A DNA stretch of 23,025 nucleotides from Larix sibirica. Lineage: Eukaryota; Streptophyta; Pinopsida; Pinales; Pinaceae. The stretch lies in NCBI GenBank assembly GCA_004151065.3, contig NWUY0300023077.1, positions 45,741 to 68,765 of the forward strand. Direction: 5' to 3'. Below are positions 1 through 8,983 of this stretch, piece after piece (positions within the stretch are counted from its first letter, which is position 1; every line of letters begins with the position of its first letter). The notes under the pieces were generated by a model that saw nothing but the letters and a program-made list of their open reading frames with translations, made no database searches and was not told where the DNA came from. The translations under genes and the position numbers were made by a program.

Positions 1-84
1 GTGAAGAGGAAGGGATGTTTTCTTGCAGGTACTTATTCGGCTAAGGAATAATGTAGGTATTGTGATGGATGTGCATCAGTCAAC

Positions 85-400
85 GTTATCTTGTGCAATG
101 TAGAGTGTGCAATGAAGAGTGCGATAGTGTGACATTAGTTAATTTTGTCTCGTGTAGTGCAAAGTGTGATAGAACAAGAGCATGACAGAGAAGAGTTTCA
201 ACAGTATTGAATATTGTCTTTCATAGAGCATTGTGTGGCAGATTAAAGTGCAGGGAGTAGCCTGCGGCAGAGTAGAGTGTGCAAAGCAGAGTACAACAAA
301 GTAGAGTGCGCAAAGAGAAGAGTGCGACAAAGCAGAGTGAAATAGAGTAGAGTGCACAGAGAAGAGTGCGACAAAGCAAAGTGCAATAAGTGAAGTGTCG
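85..400 (+). repeat. AGAGTG-rich degenerate short tandem repeat in 5' LTR
   Basis: The motif AGAGTG(Y/C)G with spacers such as CAAAGCAGAG recurs about eight times. The same array is in the right LTR (6780-7075), so it belongs to U3/R of the family. It produces spurious Ser/Leu/His/Cys-rich open frames on the minus strand. Confidence 0.8.
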
Positions 401-461
401 TGCAGTACATCATTATAGAATTCAAGAAGTTGGCACTTCCTTCCAATTGGTGCTGGAGAAT

Positions 462-462
462 N
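462..462. other. Single N, possible collapsed gap in the 5' LTR
   Basis: The bases on both sides match the right LTR at 7139 and 7210, so about 70 bp present there are missing here. The missing part is made of repeated GTTGGTGCT-like units, which assemble badly. Confidence 0.7.
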
Positions 463-736
463 GTTGGTGCCTCCTACAAGTTGTTGCTTGTAAACTTGGG
501 ATATTGGTGTCTCCAACAGATAGGTGTCTACAAATCATTGTAACCATTGTTTATAGAAATAACATCTTCCCTTGGTTTTCTCCCCCATTGGGTTTCCACA
601 TTAAAATATTGTGTCTCTTGTATTGTACATTTTTGTTGATTGATACTCAATGTGATTGGTAAATAAGTTTTGAAAGTTAAAATATGTCCTATACTGATTC
701 ATCTCACCTCTTAGTATAGCTGAATATTCCAATAAT

Positions 737-751
737 TGGTATCACAATGAG
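737..751 (+). other. Primer binding site of copia element (initiator Met tRNA type)
   Basis: TGGTATCACAATGAG follows the LTR end after two bases. The first eight bases match the usual plant retrotransposon PBS complementary to the 3' end of initiator methionine tRNA; later bases have diverged. Confidence 0.85.
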
Positions 752-799
752 TTCCTTCATAAACAATTTAATCATTGGAAATAAAATCACTGCACATAC

Positions 800-2740
800 A
801 TGGATATATTGGAAGGTCTATTAACAAATAGGGCACCAAGGTTTGATGGATCCAATTATGCTTTCCGGAGCATAAGAATGGAAGTCTTTTGTAGTCACTT
901 GGACTTGATATTTGGTAGGCAGTTGAGAATGGATATAAAGTTCCAAAGACTCCACCAACATATGCATCTGAGAAAATCTTTATGAATGCAATGGAAAAGC
1001 TAAAAATGTAATATTGAGTGGTCTAGTAGATTCATAGTTTACAAAATTCATGCAGTGTAAATAAAAAAAGAGATGCGGGACAAAATCCAAAATATCTATG
1101 AAGGGGATGACACAGTAAAAAAGGAAAATGTACAACCCATAGAGGACAGTTTAAAAGCCTCAAGATGGAGGAAGATGAAAATATTGCAGCTTACTTTCTT
1201 TGTGTAGATGAAGTCGTCAACACCCTTAGAGGTATTGGAGAAGAAGTTAAAGATGCAGTAGTTGTACAAAAGGTGTTGAGAACTCTTTCCATGAGGTTTG
1301 ATTCCAAAGTCTCAGTCCTGGAAGATAGAAAGGATCTTGGCAAAGTTACAATGGATGAATTGCATGGAATTCTCATTGCTTATGAAATGAGAACTGATAA
1401 AGAATACCCTTCAAGGAAGGAAGCAACCTTCAAGGCTTCAAAAAATACAAAAGGAAACAAGCAAGTGTCAAATATGAGTTCCTTTGATGAATCCGATGGT
1501 GGAGAAGCAAAATTTGTGAAGAAACTCGAGAGAGGTCATGGAAAATACAAATGTAAGTTTCCTTTTAAATGTTTCAAGTGTGGTAAAATATGACACTTTG
1601 CTTCTAAATGTCCTTATAAAGAAAGAAGTGATAGTGATGATGAGGAAGATCATAGTAACAAAGAAAGGAGGAAGATGTAAAAAGGAGGAAATTTTGGAAT
1701 TAAGAAAAGGTTCAATAAGCAAAAAAAGTCTCTATTCTAAAGAAGACAACAACTTGTTAGATGAATATGATAGTGACAATGATACAAGAGATCTACTCTT
1801 CATGGCATTAGATAAAGAACTTGAAAATGAAAACTCAGAAGATGAAGTGAATGTTGAAGTAGACTTTGAAGGGGATCTTATCAGTTCCTTAAATGACTTG
1901 AGGAAAGAAAGAAATAAGAATAAGTAGCTAAAGGAATATCTGTTGAAGTATGAATAAGAAGTCATTAAAGATAAAAAAAATTCAGCTAGAATAAGCAAAC
2001 AAAATAGAAGAAGATCTAATAGGACAACTGAAAGAAAGGAGAAATGGTGTGTGGAATTGGAGGCTAAAAACGTCTCTTTGAGAAAGGAGCTGTAGAGTGT
2101 GAGCACCCAATTAAGTTATCACCAGATATTTGGCAGCAACACTAAAGTATAAAATGAAATCATCAACATCCAAAGACTATCTTCTGACAGGTCTGGATTA
2201 GGATATGGAAAAGAAAATTTTATTGAATATTCAAGCTCAATGGTACCTAACCATGAAGCAAGAACACAAATTTATGCAAATGTGTTGAAGCATTATATAA
2301 AATGGGAAGACAAGAATCTCAAAAGGAGGGACAACCAACAATCATCTCACATGAAAAAACAAGTTGTTCCACCTAGAAGACCTCTTATTACTAGGTATCA
2401 AACTCTCTTTTTTGGTCATTGTTATTTTTGCAACAATTGTGGTCATAACATTGTAAATTGAAAAGCATATGCAAAAGATGATTTTGAGAGAAATAGAAAT
2501 TCCTATAGACTCTCCAAGTTTAGTCATGTGAGCAATGAAATCATAAAGTATAATGGAGCTATGGATGGAAACCTTAATTCTTTTGGTCCCTTAAAACTAG
2601 ACATTGAATGCTATCAATGTCACAATTATGGCCATAAATCTTGGGACTGTAAAAGTTTGACAACTCAACAAAATGTAACTAATGATTTGCTTTCTAAACA
2701 TGACAAAGGCCATACAAAAGTTTGGCAAAGAAGGATATAA
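800..2740 (+). pseudogene. Copia gag (capsid plus three zinc knuckles), broken
   Basis: The likely start is ATG 800, about 50 bp after the PBS; the opening has the copia gag signature PRFDGSNY and SIRMEVF. The frame shifts near 905-930, is stop-rich to about 1140, then runs open from 1165 to 1593 through a UBN2/retrotransposon gag domain (ENIAAYF, RTLSMRF, LEDRKDL, DELHGIL). Three CCHC knuckles follow: 1569-1611 (glycine position is a stop), 2424-2462 (last Cys is a stop) and 2609-2651 (CYQCHNYGHKSWDC, intact). Between knuckles 1 and 2 (about 1620-2240) lies an acidic then Lys-rich, probably coiled-coil stretch with several stops. Gag would form the cytoplasmic particle and bind RNA. Assignment is secure; exact frameshift positions are not. 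Confidence 0.9.
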
Positions 2741-2797
2741 AAACCAAGCCAAGAACAATGTGATCTAGCCTTACATTCCCAAAGCAAAAGGGGCCGC

Positions 2798-3064
2798 TAG
2801 TATATTGATAGTGGCTTATCCAAACATATGACAAGAGATAAGGAAAAATTCTTAGATCTTAAAAAGGAAAAAGGAGGCAGTGTTTACTTTGGAGATGATG
2901 GCTTTGCCAAAATTCTTGGGAAATGCATAGTGAGTCTTGGGAGTGAAAAGTATAAAGCAGAGAATGCCATGCTTGTTGAAAATATGAAGCATAACCTTCT
3001 TATTGTTAGTCAATGTGTGATTAAGGGAGCATCCTTAATTTTGACTCTAATAAATTCAAAATAA
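2798..3064 (+). pseudogene. Copia aspartic protease domain, broken
   Basis: YIDSGLSKHMT at 2801-2833 is the copia protease active-site block, with DSG catalytic Asp codon at 2807-2809. Downstream VYFGDDGFAKILGKC and MKHNLLIVSQ match the rest of the family fold. The codon before the block, usually Trp, is TAG (2798-2800). After 3064 the frame changes into the region before integrase. The enzyme would have cleaved the Gag-Pol polyprotein. The 2741-2797 linker contains stops. Confidence 0.88.
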
Positions 3065-3079
3065 GAAAGGAAGGCTGAG

Positions 3080-4087
3080 GCAGATTGGTAGCAAAATCAT
3101 CTAGAAATCCAAATAATGTGTATGTATTAGATGAAAGAAAAGAAGAAAAATGTTGTATGGGGAAATTAGATGAAAGTTGGATCTGGCACAGAAGAATGGG
3201 TCATATAAATTTTGACAATTTGGTAAGGATAAAAAAAAGCGAGTAGCAAGAGACATACTCAGGATTACAAAGACCTCAAACTTTGTTTGTAAGCATTGTT
3301 TACATGGATAACGAACAAGGATGAGTTTCAAGACAAAAGAATATTCTACAACAAAACCCTTGCAACTAGTACACACTAATGTTTGTGGACCAATGAGAAC
3401 AAAAGGTCTAAATGGTGAGTCTTACTTTATTCTCTTCATTGATGATTATACTAGAATGACTTGGGTCTATTTTCTCAAAAGAAAAGCAGAGGATTTTGAT
3501 ATGTTCAAATTTTTTAAAGAATTAGTTGAGAATGAAACTGACTTAAAAATTAAGTGCCCGAGATTAGATAATGGGGGTGAATACACCTCAAATGAATTTG
3601 AGGAATTCTGTGAGAAACATGGAATTAGGAGATAGTTTTCAACTTCCAGGACTCCACAACATAATGGAGTAGTAGAGAAGTAGAACAAGGTTGTGCATGA
3701 AATGGCTAGAGCAATGATGAATCTATAAATTGTTTGATATTTTTTGGACCCAAGCAATTCATGACTGATGTCCATATTTTAAACATGGGACAAATCAGAG
3801 TTGATAGAAACAAGAATTCCTATGAACTATGGAAAGGCAATCCAACAATAGTTAAGCATTTTAGGGTGTTTAAGAGCAAACACTACATCAAAAGAAATCA
3901 TAATTTTTTTGGAAAGTTTGACTCCATTTTTTATGAAGGCATATTTCTTGGCTACTCCTGTAGAAGCAAGGCCTATAAATGCTACAATTTGAGGCTAAAA
4001 AAGATGGTGGAAATCCCAGATGTGAAATTAGATGAAACAATGACGCATAGAACAAGAAGACTAGTGGACATGGATGAGGACGATTAG
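3080..4087 (+). pseudogene. Copia integrase (zinc domain, DDE core, C-terminal part), broken
   Basis: The N-terminal zinc module is visible as WHRRMGH (about 3180-3206) and CKHC (about 3289-3300). The core runs 3321-3680. The first catalytic residue is replaced: HTNVCGP has Asn (AAT 3378-3380) where the family has Asp. The second Asp (GAT 3567-3569, LDNGGEY) and the Glu (GAG 3675-3677, PQHNGVVE) remain, with the canonical 35-residue spacing. Stops occur at 3633 and just after the Glu. The C-terminal part at 3734-4087 carries GKFDSIFYEGIFLGYS, the usual copia domain after the core. Integrase would insert the cDNA into host DNA in the nucleus; loss of the first Asp alone should abolish strand transfer. 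Confidence 0.92.
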
Positions 4088-4380
4088 CCAACAATTGAAC
4101 AACAAGTAGAAGAACCACAAGTAGAAGAACCACAAGAGGAAGAGAAACAAAGACAATAAAAATAAGAAGTACATCAAGAAGAACAAGAAGAAACTGGAAG
4201 ACTATATATAAAAGCTCCTTATAGGTATGTTCAAAAGAACCATTATGAGGATTTAATCATTGGTGATAAAAGAGCAGGTATACAAACAAGAAAGAGGAAA
4301 TTTGATAGCACTTATGAAGAGGTACACCTCTCTCTGTTATCCAAAATAGAGCTAAAATGTTTTGATGAATCTATAATTGA

Positions 4381-5201
4381 TAAACAATGGGTTAATGCTA
4401 TGGAAGAAGTGAATCAAATTGAGAAAAACCAAACTTGGGAACTTGTTCCAAGACCCAATGTTAAAATTTCATTGACACTAAGTGGGTTCTTAGGAACAAT
4501 TTGAATGAAAATGGGCAGGTAATCAGAAACAAAGAAAGATTGGTGTGCAAAGGGTATGCTAAAGTTGAAGGAATAGACTTTGAAGAAAATTTTGCTCCTA
4601 TATCTAGAATAGAAGCAATCAGAATGTTCTTGGCTTATGGATGCTCAAAAAATATCAAGGTATATCAAATGGATGTAAAATCAACATTTTAAATGGAGAA
4701 TTAGAAGAAGAAGTTTACATAGAACAACTAGAAGGGTTCCTACTGTCAAAAAATAAAGACTATGTATGCAGATTGAAGAAATCCTTGTATGGATTGAAGC
4801 AAGCTCCTAGAGCTTGGTATTCAAGGCTAGACAAGTACTTTCAACAACAAGGATTCAAGAAGGGTAATGAAGACAACAATCTCTACATAAAAGTTGAACA
4901 TGGANTCTATGTAGATGATATCATATTTGGAAGTGATCATGATAGATCAAGCCAAAAATTTTCCAAGGAAATGTAGAAGGAATTTGAAATGTCTTTTCTT
5001 GGAGAGCCAAATTTCTTCCTAGGAATTCAAATATCTCAACTAGATGAAGGTATTTTTATTTCTCAAACCAAATATGTAAAATAAATGTTGAACAAGTTTA
5101 ACATGGAATACTGCTAACCAGTGTGTACTCCCATGATCACTGGTTGCAAGTTAAGAAAATAAGATGAAGCAAAGGAAGTAGATAAAAAAATTTGCAGATC
5201 A
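4381..5201 (+). pseudogene. Copia reverse transcriptase domain, broken
   Basis: The RVT_2-type domain begins around 4381 (QWVNAMEEVNQIEKNQTWEL), shifts frame near 4490, continues at 4501-4692 (ERLVCKGYAKVEGIDFEE, FAPISRIEAIR, QMDVKSTF with motif A Asp retained), shifts again at about 4690, then has SLYGLKQAPRAWYSRLDKYF and YVDDIIFGSD. The catalytic YVDD codons are 4908-4919. A single N at 4905 sits just before YVDD, where the family has several more residues. Stops at 4974, around 5083 and 5115 break the thumb region. An acidic Glu/Gln-rich linker lies at 4088-4200. The enzyme would copy element RNA to cDNA inside the particle. Confidence 0.92.
4905..4905. other. Single N immediately before the copia RT YVDD motif
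   Basis: The codon at 4905-4907 is NTC. Copia RTs normally have about 8-10 more residues between the LYIK block and YVDD than are seen here, so the N may mark missing sequence. Confidence 0.6.
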
Positions 5202-5815
5202 ATGATTGGAAGTTTGTTGCATGTGACAACCTCAAGTCCAGATGTTATGCAGGTTGTAAGACTAGTTGAAAGGTTTCAAGAAACACCTACAGAGACCCAT
5301 GTTCAAGCCGTAAAAAGAATCTTCGGATATCTAAAAGGAACCTTGGATTTTGGCTTATGGTACCCACGAGGTAATGACTTGACTATGATAGCGTATACTG
5401 ATGCAGACTGGGCAAGAAGTATAGATGATAGGAAAAGCAAAAGTGGAGCATCATTCTTCTTGGGAAATTGTCTAGTATCCTGGTTGAGTAAAACAAATCC
5501 GCATTCTCCTAGTCTACAACAAAGGAATAATACATTGCATCAGCAACATGTTGTGCCCAAGTTATTTGGATGAAGCAAACATTGAAGGATATCCAGGTAG
5601 AGTATGATTAGCCTATTCCAATTTTGTGTGATAACAAAATTGCAATTAGCATTTCCAAGAATCCTGTAATGCACTCCAAGAAAAAGCATATCACCATCAA
5701 ATATCATTTTTTCACCGATAAAAATGTCAAGTTGGACTATGTTTCCACCAAGGAGAATATTGCAGACATTTTCACAAAGCATCTTTTCAAGGATACCTTT
5801 GAGTATCTCAGATAG
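5202..5815 (+). pseudogene. Copia RNase H domain, broken
   Basis: The open stretch 5202-5573 includes SMIGSLLHVTTSSPD and AVKRIFGYLKGTLDFGLWY, the RT-RNase H connection, then AYTDADWARSIDDRKSKSG with the first RNase H Asp. A frameshift near 5490-5500 splits the active-site Glu block; the other frame gives CCAQVIWMKQTLKDIQ. A third open stretch (5624-5815) carries CDNKIAISISKNPVMH and the C-terminal IADIFTKHLF, the usual end of copia Pol, and terminates at TAG 5813-5815. The length from gag ATG to this stop, about 5.0 kb, is normal for a copia polyprotein. Confidence 0.92.
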
Positions 5816-6139
5816 AAATTGGGAGTAATTTCCACTCCTCATTAATTTGCTCAAGCCTCATCAAAGTCGAAAGCTGTGGGAACACATCAATGCTTAGGAG
5901 TAGTCAAAGAAATTGATAAAAGTAGATAAGAAATAGAAGAAGAAAGAGAAGCATGAGTCTAAGGGGATAATCCCTTTTACATGTCAAAGGGGGAGAAATT
6001 ACAGATACTACGTAGGGGGAGAGATTGTAGATACTACATAGAAACAAAATTGTGCAGCAACATAATTGCGTGGATACAGATAAAGGTTGCTCAACAACGT
6101 AATTGTATAAAGGTTTCCATCAATGACAAAGGGGGATAT
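5816..6139 (+). promoter_or_regulatory. 3' non-coding region with polypurine tract and extra PPT-like copies
   Basis: No coding similarity is seen. GACAAAGGGGGATAT (6125-6139) directly abuts the TGTTGG start of the right LTR and is the plus-strand primer (PPT). Two similar purine tracts occur upstream, TCAAAGGGGGAGAAATT near 5983-5999 and GTAGGGGGAGAGATTGTAG near 6013-6031, beside a direct repeat of AGATACTAC (6003-6011 and 6030-6038). This looks like local duplication of the PPT neighbourhood. Confidence 0.8.
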
Positions 6140-6463
6140 TGTTGGAATTGACGTCAAAGGCAAGGAAACTAAAAATAGAGATTGCAACATGAAGATTATT
6201 GGAAATATAGTTTTTGGATGCCCAGTTTGGACACCCTATATTTGAAGGAATATTTACTCTAGATACCTAACTCAAATAGGAGTATAGATTACATGGTTGG
6301 AAAGCTTGTTCCAAGGCCTTTCAATGGTATATGGAAGTCCCTCTAACTCCATAGGAATGAGGAGATATGAAAGAATTTGTAAAGGAAACCTAGCTAGAAT
6401 GTTAGGTTGGCCCTGATAGGATATTGTACAATGTTATGTCGGCCCATGAAGTGTTTTAAAACC

Positions 6464-6473
6464 TATATAAATA
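6464..6473 (+). promoter_or_regulatory. TATA box of copia LTR promoter
   Basis: TATATAAATA is the only strong TATA element in the LTR. It lies about 325 bp into it and would place transcript start (the U3/R border) around 6495-6505. No CAAT or enhancer motif can be assigned with confidence. Confidence 0.6.
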
Positions 6474-6779
6474 AGTTGAGCATTCTCCTCATTTGATCAT
6501 CCATCCAAGCAAGTATGGAGCTGAGGAAAGGTGCTCAATTCCAAGGAGAAGATGAATTTTCTGGGGTTCTTGAAGATGATTTCTTGGCTTTTATTGAAGA
6601 TGTTCTAGATTCTTGAAGATGTTTTTGAAGGACTCTTGAATATTTTTTTGAAGGATTTCTAAGGAGGAGGAGGCACACCTTGTGAAGAGGAAGGGATATT
6701 TGCTTGGAGGTACTTCTTCGATTAAAGAAGAATGTAAGTATTGTGATGGATGCACAACAGTCAAGGTTATCTTGCACAA

Positions 6780-7075
6780 TGTAGAGTGCACAATGAAGAG
6801 TGTGATAGTGTGACAGTAGTGAAGTTTCCTAACATGGTGCATAGTGTGATAGAACAAGAGTACGATAGAGAAAAGTGTGCACAATAGTGAATATTGTCTT
6901 GCGTAGAGAAGTGTGTGAAAGAGAAGAGTTAGCAGATTAGAGTGCACACAACAGAGTGCAACATAGCAGAGTGCGCATAGAGAAGAGTGGGATAGAATAG
7001 AGTGCTCAGAATAGAGTGCGTAGAGTAGAGTACGTAGAAAAGAGAGGAACAGAGTAGAGTGCAGCAGGTGAAGTG
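6780..7075 (+). repeat. AGAGTG-rich degenerate short tandem repeat in 3' LTR
   Basis: Counterpart of the array at 85-400. Units such as TAGAGTGCG and GAAGAGTG repeat with changed order and spacing relative to the left LTR, so the array has rearranged since insertion. Confidence 0.78.
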
Positions 7076-7121
7076 TTGTGCAATACATCATTACAAAATT
7101 TAGGGACTTGGCACTTCCTTC

Positions 7122-7215
7122 CAGTTGGTGTTGGAGAATTCATGGATTTGGTGCTAGAGAATATAGGGAGTTGGTGCTCCTTTCTAGTTGGTGCTATAGA
7201 ATCCTGGGGGTTGAT
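7122..7215 (+). repeat. GTTGGTGCT-type imperfect tandem units in 3' LTR
   Basis: AGTTGGTGTTGGAGAAT, TTTGGTGCTAGAGAAT, AGTTGGTGCT and AGTTGGTGCTATAGAAT follow each other. The left LTR has only about one and a half such units around its N at 462. Confidence 0.7.
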
Positions 7216-7484
7216 GCCTCCTACAAGTTGTTGCTTGTAAAATTGGGATATTGGTGTCTCCAATAGATAGGTGTCTATAAATCATTGTAACCATTGTTTA
7301 TAGAAAGAACATCTTCCTATGGTTTTCTCCCTCATTGCGTTTCCACATTAAAATATTGTGTCTCTTGTCTTGTGCATTTTTGTTAACTGTTGCTCAATGT
7401 GATTGGTAAATAAGTTTTGAAAGTTAAACTCTGTCCTATACTGATTCACCTCCACTCTAGCGTAGCTGAATATTCCAACAATAA

Positions 7485-8215
7485 GTAGATGAATGCTTAG
7501 GTAAATGGAGAGTACACCCCCATCCCCCTATATGCACCCCTTATGAGGGTCCTTGTGATTCCTGCCATGTCTTAGCTGAGACCTTATCCTGCTTTCAGGG
7601 TATTGAAAATGTCAGCTCCGGTAGGGTATGTGTTGGCATAACCATTCAAAACCTAGGTTTGATTGACATCAACCAACAATTGGTTCCATTGCCCAGACCT
7701 GCATTGGGATCGTAGAGGGAGAATGAAAAAATGGTGTGGAAACCCACCAAAGTCTAGATCGTGGAATGGTTGGAGATCAAAGAGGATGAGTTCACATAGA
7801 AGGAGACCAAAGGACTATTGATCAATTCGACATGATGGAAAGAAAGGTACATATACTCTGATCTACAAAAAATATTATTTGGTGAATTTGTTTGTTTGTT
7901 ACATGAGTGGGCAAAAAGGAAAATTGAGATCAATAGTACCTGGAGAAGACCTGATCCAATACTTTGGACTTAGGAGAGGGTAGAAGAGTTGAAGAATCTA
8001 GAAAATAAATGGTCTAGGGCAGTGAATTTCTAGTTTTAGTGAGTGAAGGAAGGGTACATTGTTGAGTTTTCCATAGAGTGCAGCGAGTCCTATAGTTGTG
8101 TGGAAGCTAGGTTTGAGGTGGGTCCCAAAAAAGGTTTCTAGTGGAAATATTGATGTGGAACAAGATGTTGTTCATTGAGAAAGGATTGATGACATGGAGC
8201 TTGACACTATGGTAG
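7485..8215 (+). pseudogene. Gypsy A Gag N-terminal domain, open from the copia junction
   Basis: Starting four bases after the copia LTR, one frame is open for 76 codons (7485-7712), then continues past TAG 7713-7715 and other stops to about 8150 with clearly protein-like content: CFQGIENVSSG, RVCVGITIQNLG, INQQLVPLPRPALGS, EKMVWKP, IVEWLEIKEDEF, FGEFVCLLHEWAKRK, STWRRPDPILW, SYSCVEARFEVGPKKGF. A frameshift near 8150 leads to VVH and RIDDMELD. No start codon belongs to the frame near 7485, so the true N-terminus lay further left and was separated by the copia insertion. A Cys pattern C-x6-C-x2-C-x8-C spans 7533-7592. I know no function beyond Gag; the Cys pattern could bind metal, but that is inference. 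Confidence 0.75.
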
Positions 8216-8275
8216 TGTAAACCTTGTGCTGAGGGGGTGGGGAATGAAGAAGTGGGAAAGTAGGTAGCATAATAA

Positions 8276-8700
8276 TGGATCCATAAGAGCAGCGAATCCA
8301 AAGGGAGGAAAGGTATGAAAGAAGAGATGAGATAAGGAAGCTAATTAGAAAAGAGAGAAGGGAAAAGCAACTGAAGGGGGAGACTAGTGCTGATCGGAGA
8401 GAACTATCGGAGAGGAAAGAAGAATGCTAGATAAGAGACTGCACCAAGAGGGTGTGGAGGAGGGTCAGATGTGCCAGAAGGGTGTGAAGTGCCTATGTAG
8501 GAAGAGTGAGTAGTAGACGAAAGACCCCCCAAAGAGGCGTGGGATAGAAGACAACATAAGTTCATAAGAGGATAGTGAGAGTGATCCTCGAAGGAAAAGC
8601 AGAGGAAGAAACCCTCAAAGGAAAAGCAGAGGAAGAAACCAATAGGGGGAAGAAGAAGAGGAAGTGCAGCTAGATGGATGCAATCAGATGACTACTATAG
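8276..8700 (+). pseudogene. Gypsy A Gag charged/coiled-coil segment
   Basis: One frame gives an Arg/Glu-rich run (REERYERRDEIRKLIRKERR, then KQLKGETSADRRELSERKEE) typical of the helical linker in this gypsy Gag class. Further right it degenerates into Lys/Arg/Glu-rich pieces with several stops and a 27-bp tandem duplication. The stretch 8700-8983 carries frameshifts, and I can assign only scattered Gag-like words there. Confidence 0.6.
8586..8639 (+). repeat. 27-bp tandem duplication in gypsy A gag
   Basis: Two adjacent copies (8586-8612, 8613-8639) of CCTC(G/A)AAGGAAAAGC and its continuation agree at 26 of 27 positions. The length is a multiple of three, so this duplication would not itself shift the frame. 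Confidence 0.9.
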
Positions 8701-8983
8701 AGACTACGTGATTGGAACTTTTATCTCCTGGATTTAGTGCTCTAAGAAGGAACATGCCTAGAAGAAACCCACTATTCATGTCAACCCCTTACACCCTTTA
8801 GCGAATTAAAAAGCCAATTTGTTACCTCAGTTTGAGTGGGAAGTCATCCATGAAGTAGATAGAGAAGTAACTAGAGAAATAGAAGCCAATTCTACCCCAG
8901 AAATTTAGACCTCAGAAGAAAATACTATAGTGCCCACCCCACCAGTTTTGACAACTAGACCGAGTTCACCAGTACATAATAGA

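Larger units (their letters stand above)
1..734 (+). repeat. Copia 5' LTR, 3' part only
   Basis: Aligns with 6682-7480 of the right LTR, beginning at a shared GTGAAGAGGAAGGGAT stretch and ending ATTCCAATA (ATTCCAACA in the right LTR). It contains an AGAGTG-rich segment and the C-rich/G-rich stretch around 570-600 common near the R-U5 end of plant LTRs. A single N at 462 stands where the right LTR has about 70 extra bases. Confidence 0.93.
1..7480 (+). mobile_element. Ty1/copia LTR retrotransposon, left end cut by window, non-functional
   Basis: Two direct LTR copies (1-734 partial and 6140-7480) flank a primer binding site, gag, protease, integrase, reverse transcriptase and RNase H, then a polypurine tract. 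Integrase lies before RT, which defines the copia (Pseudoviridae) order. The right LTR starts TGTTGGAAT and ends ATTCCAACA, perfect 9-bp inverted termini. Domains sit in at least three frames with many stops, so it is dead. In the last ~250 bp the LTRs differ at roughly 9% of positions by eye, indicating an old insertion. The target-site duplication cannot be checked because the left end is outside the window; the five bases after the right LTR are ATAAG. The right flank is gypsy coding sequence, so this copy is probably nested in gypsy A. Confidence 0.95.
6140..7480 (+). repeat. Copia 3' LTR, complete (1341 bp)
   Basis: The LTR begins TGTTGGAATTG right after the PPT and ends ATATTCCAACA. The last 799 bp align with 1-734. 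It contains a TATA box at 6464-6473, an AGAGTG array at 6780-7075, a GTTGGTGCT-type tandem block near 7122-7215 and the C-rich/G-rich stretch around 7320-7345. An LTR this long is at the large end for copia. Confidence 0.94.

Noticed and set aside
139-516. Minus-strand open frames in the 5' LTR (139-516, 243-446) and their counterparts in the 3' LTR (6591-7091)
   Set aside because: They arise from the AGAGTG-rich array, which read in reverse gives Ser/Leu/His/Cys-rich peptides; not conserved as protein between the two LTRs.
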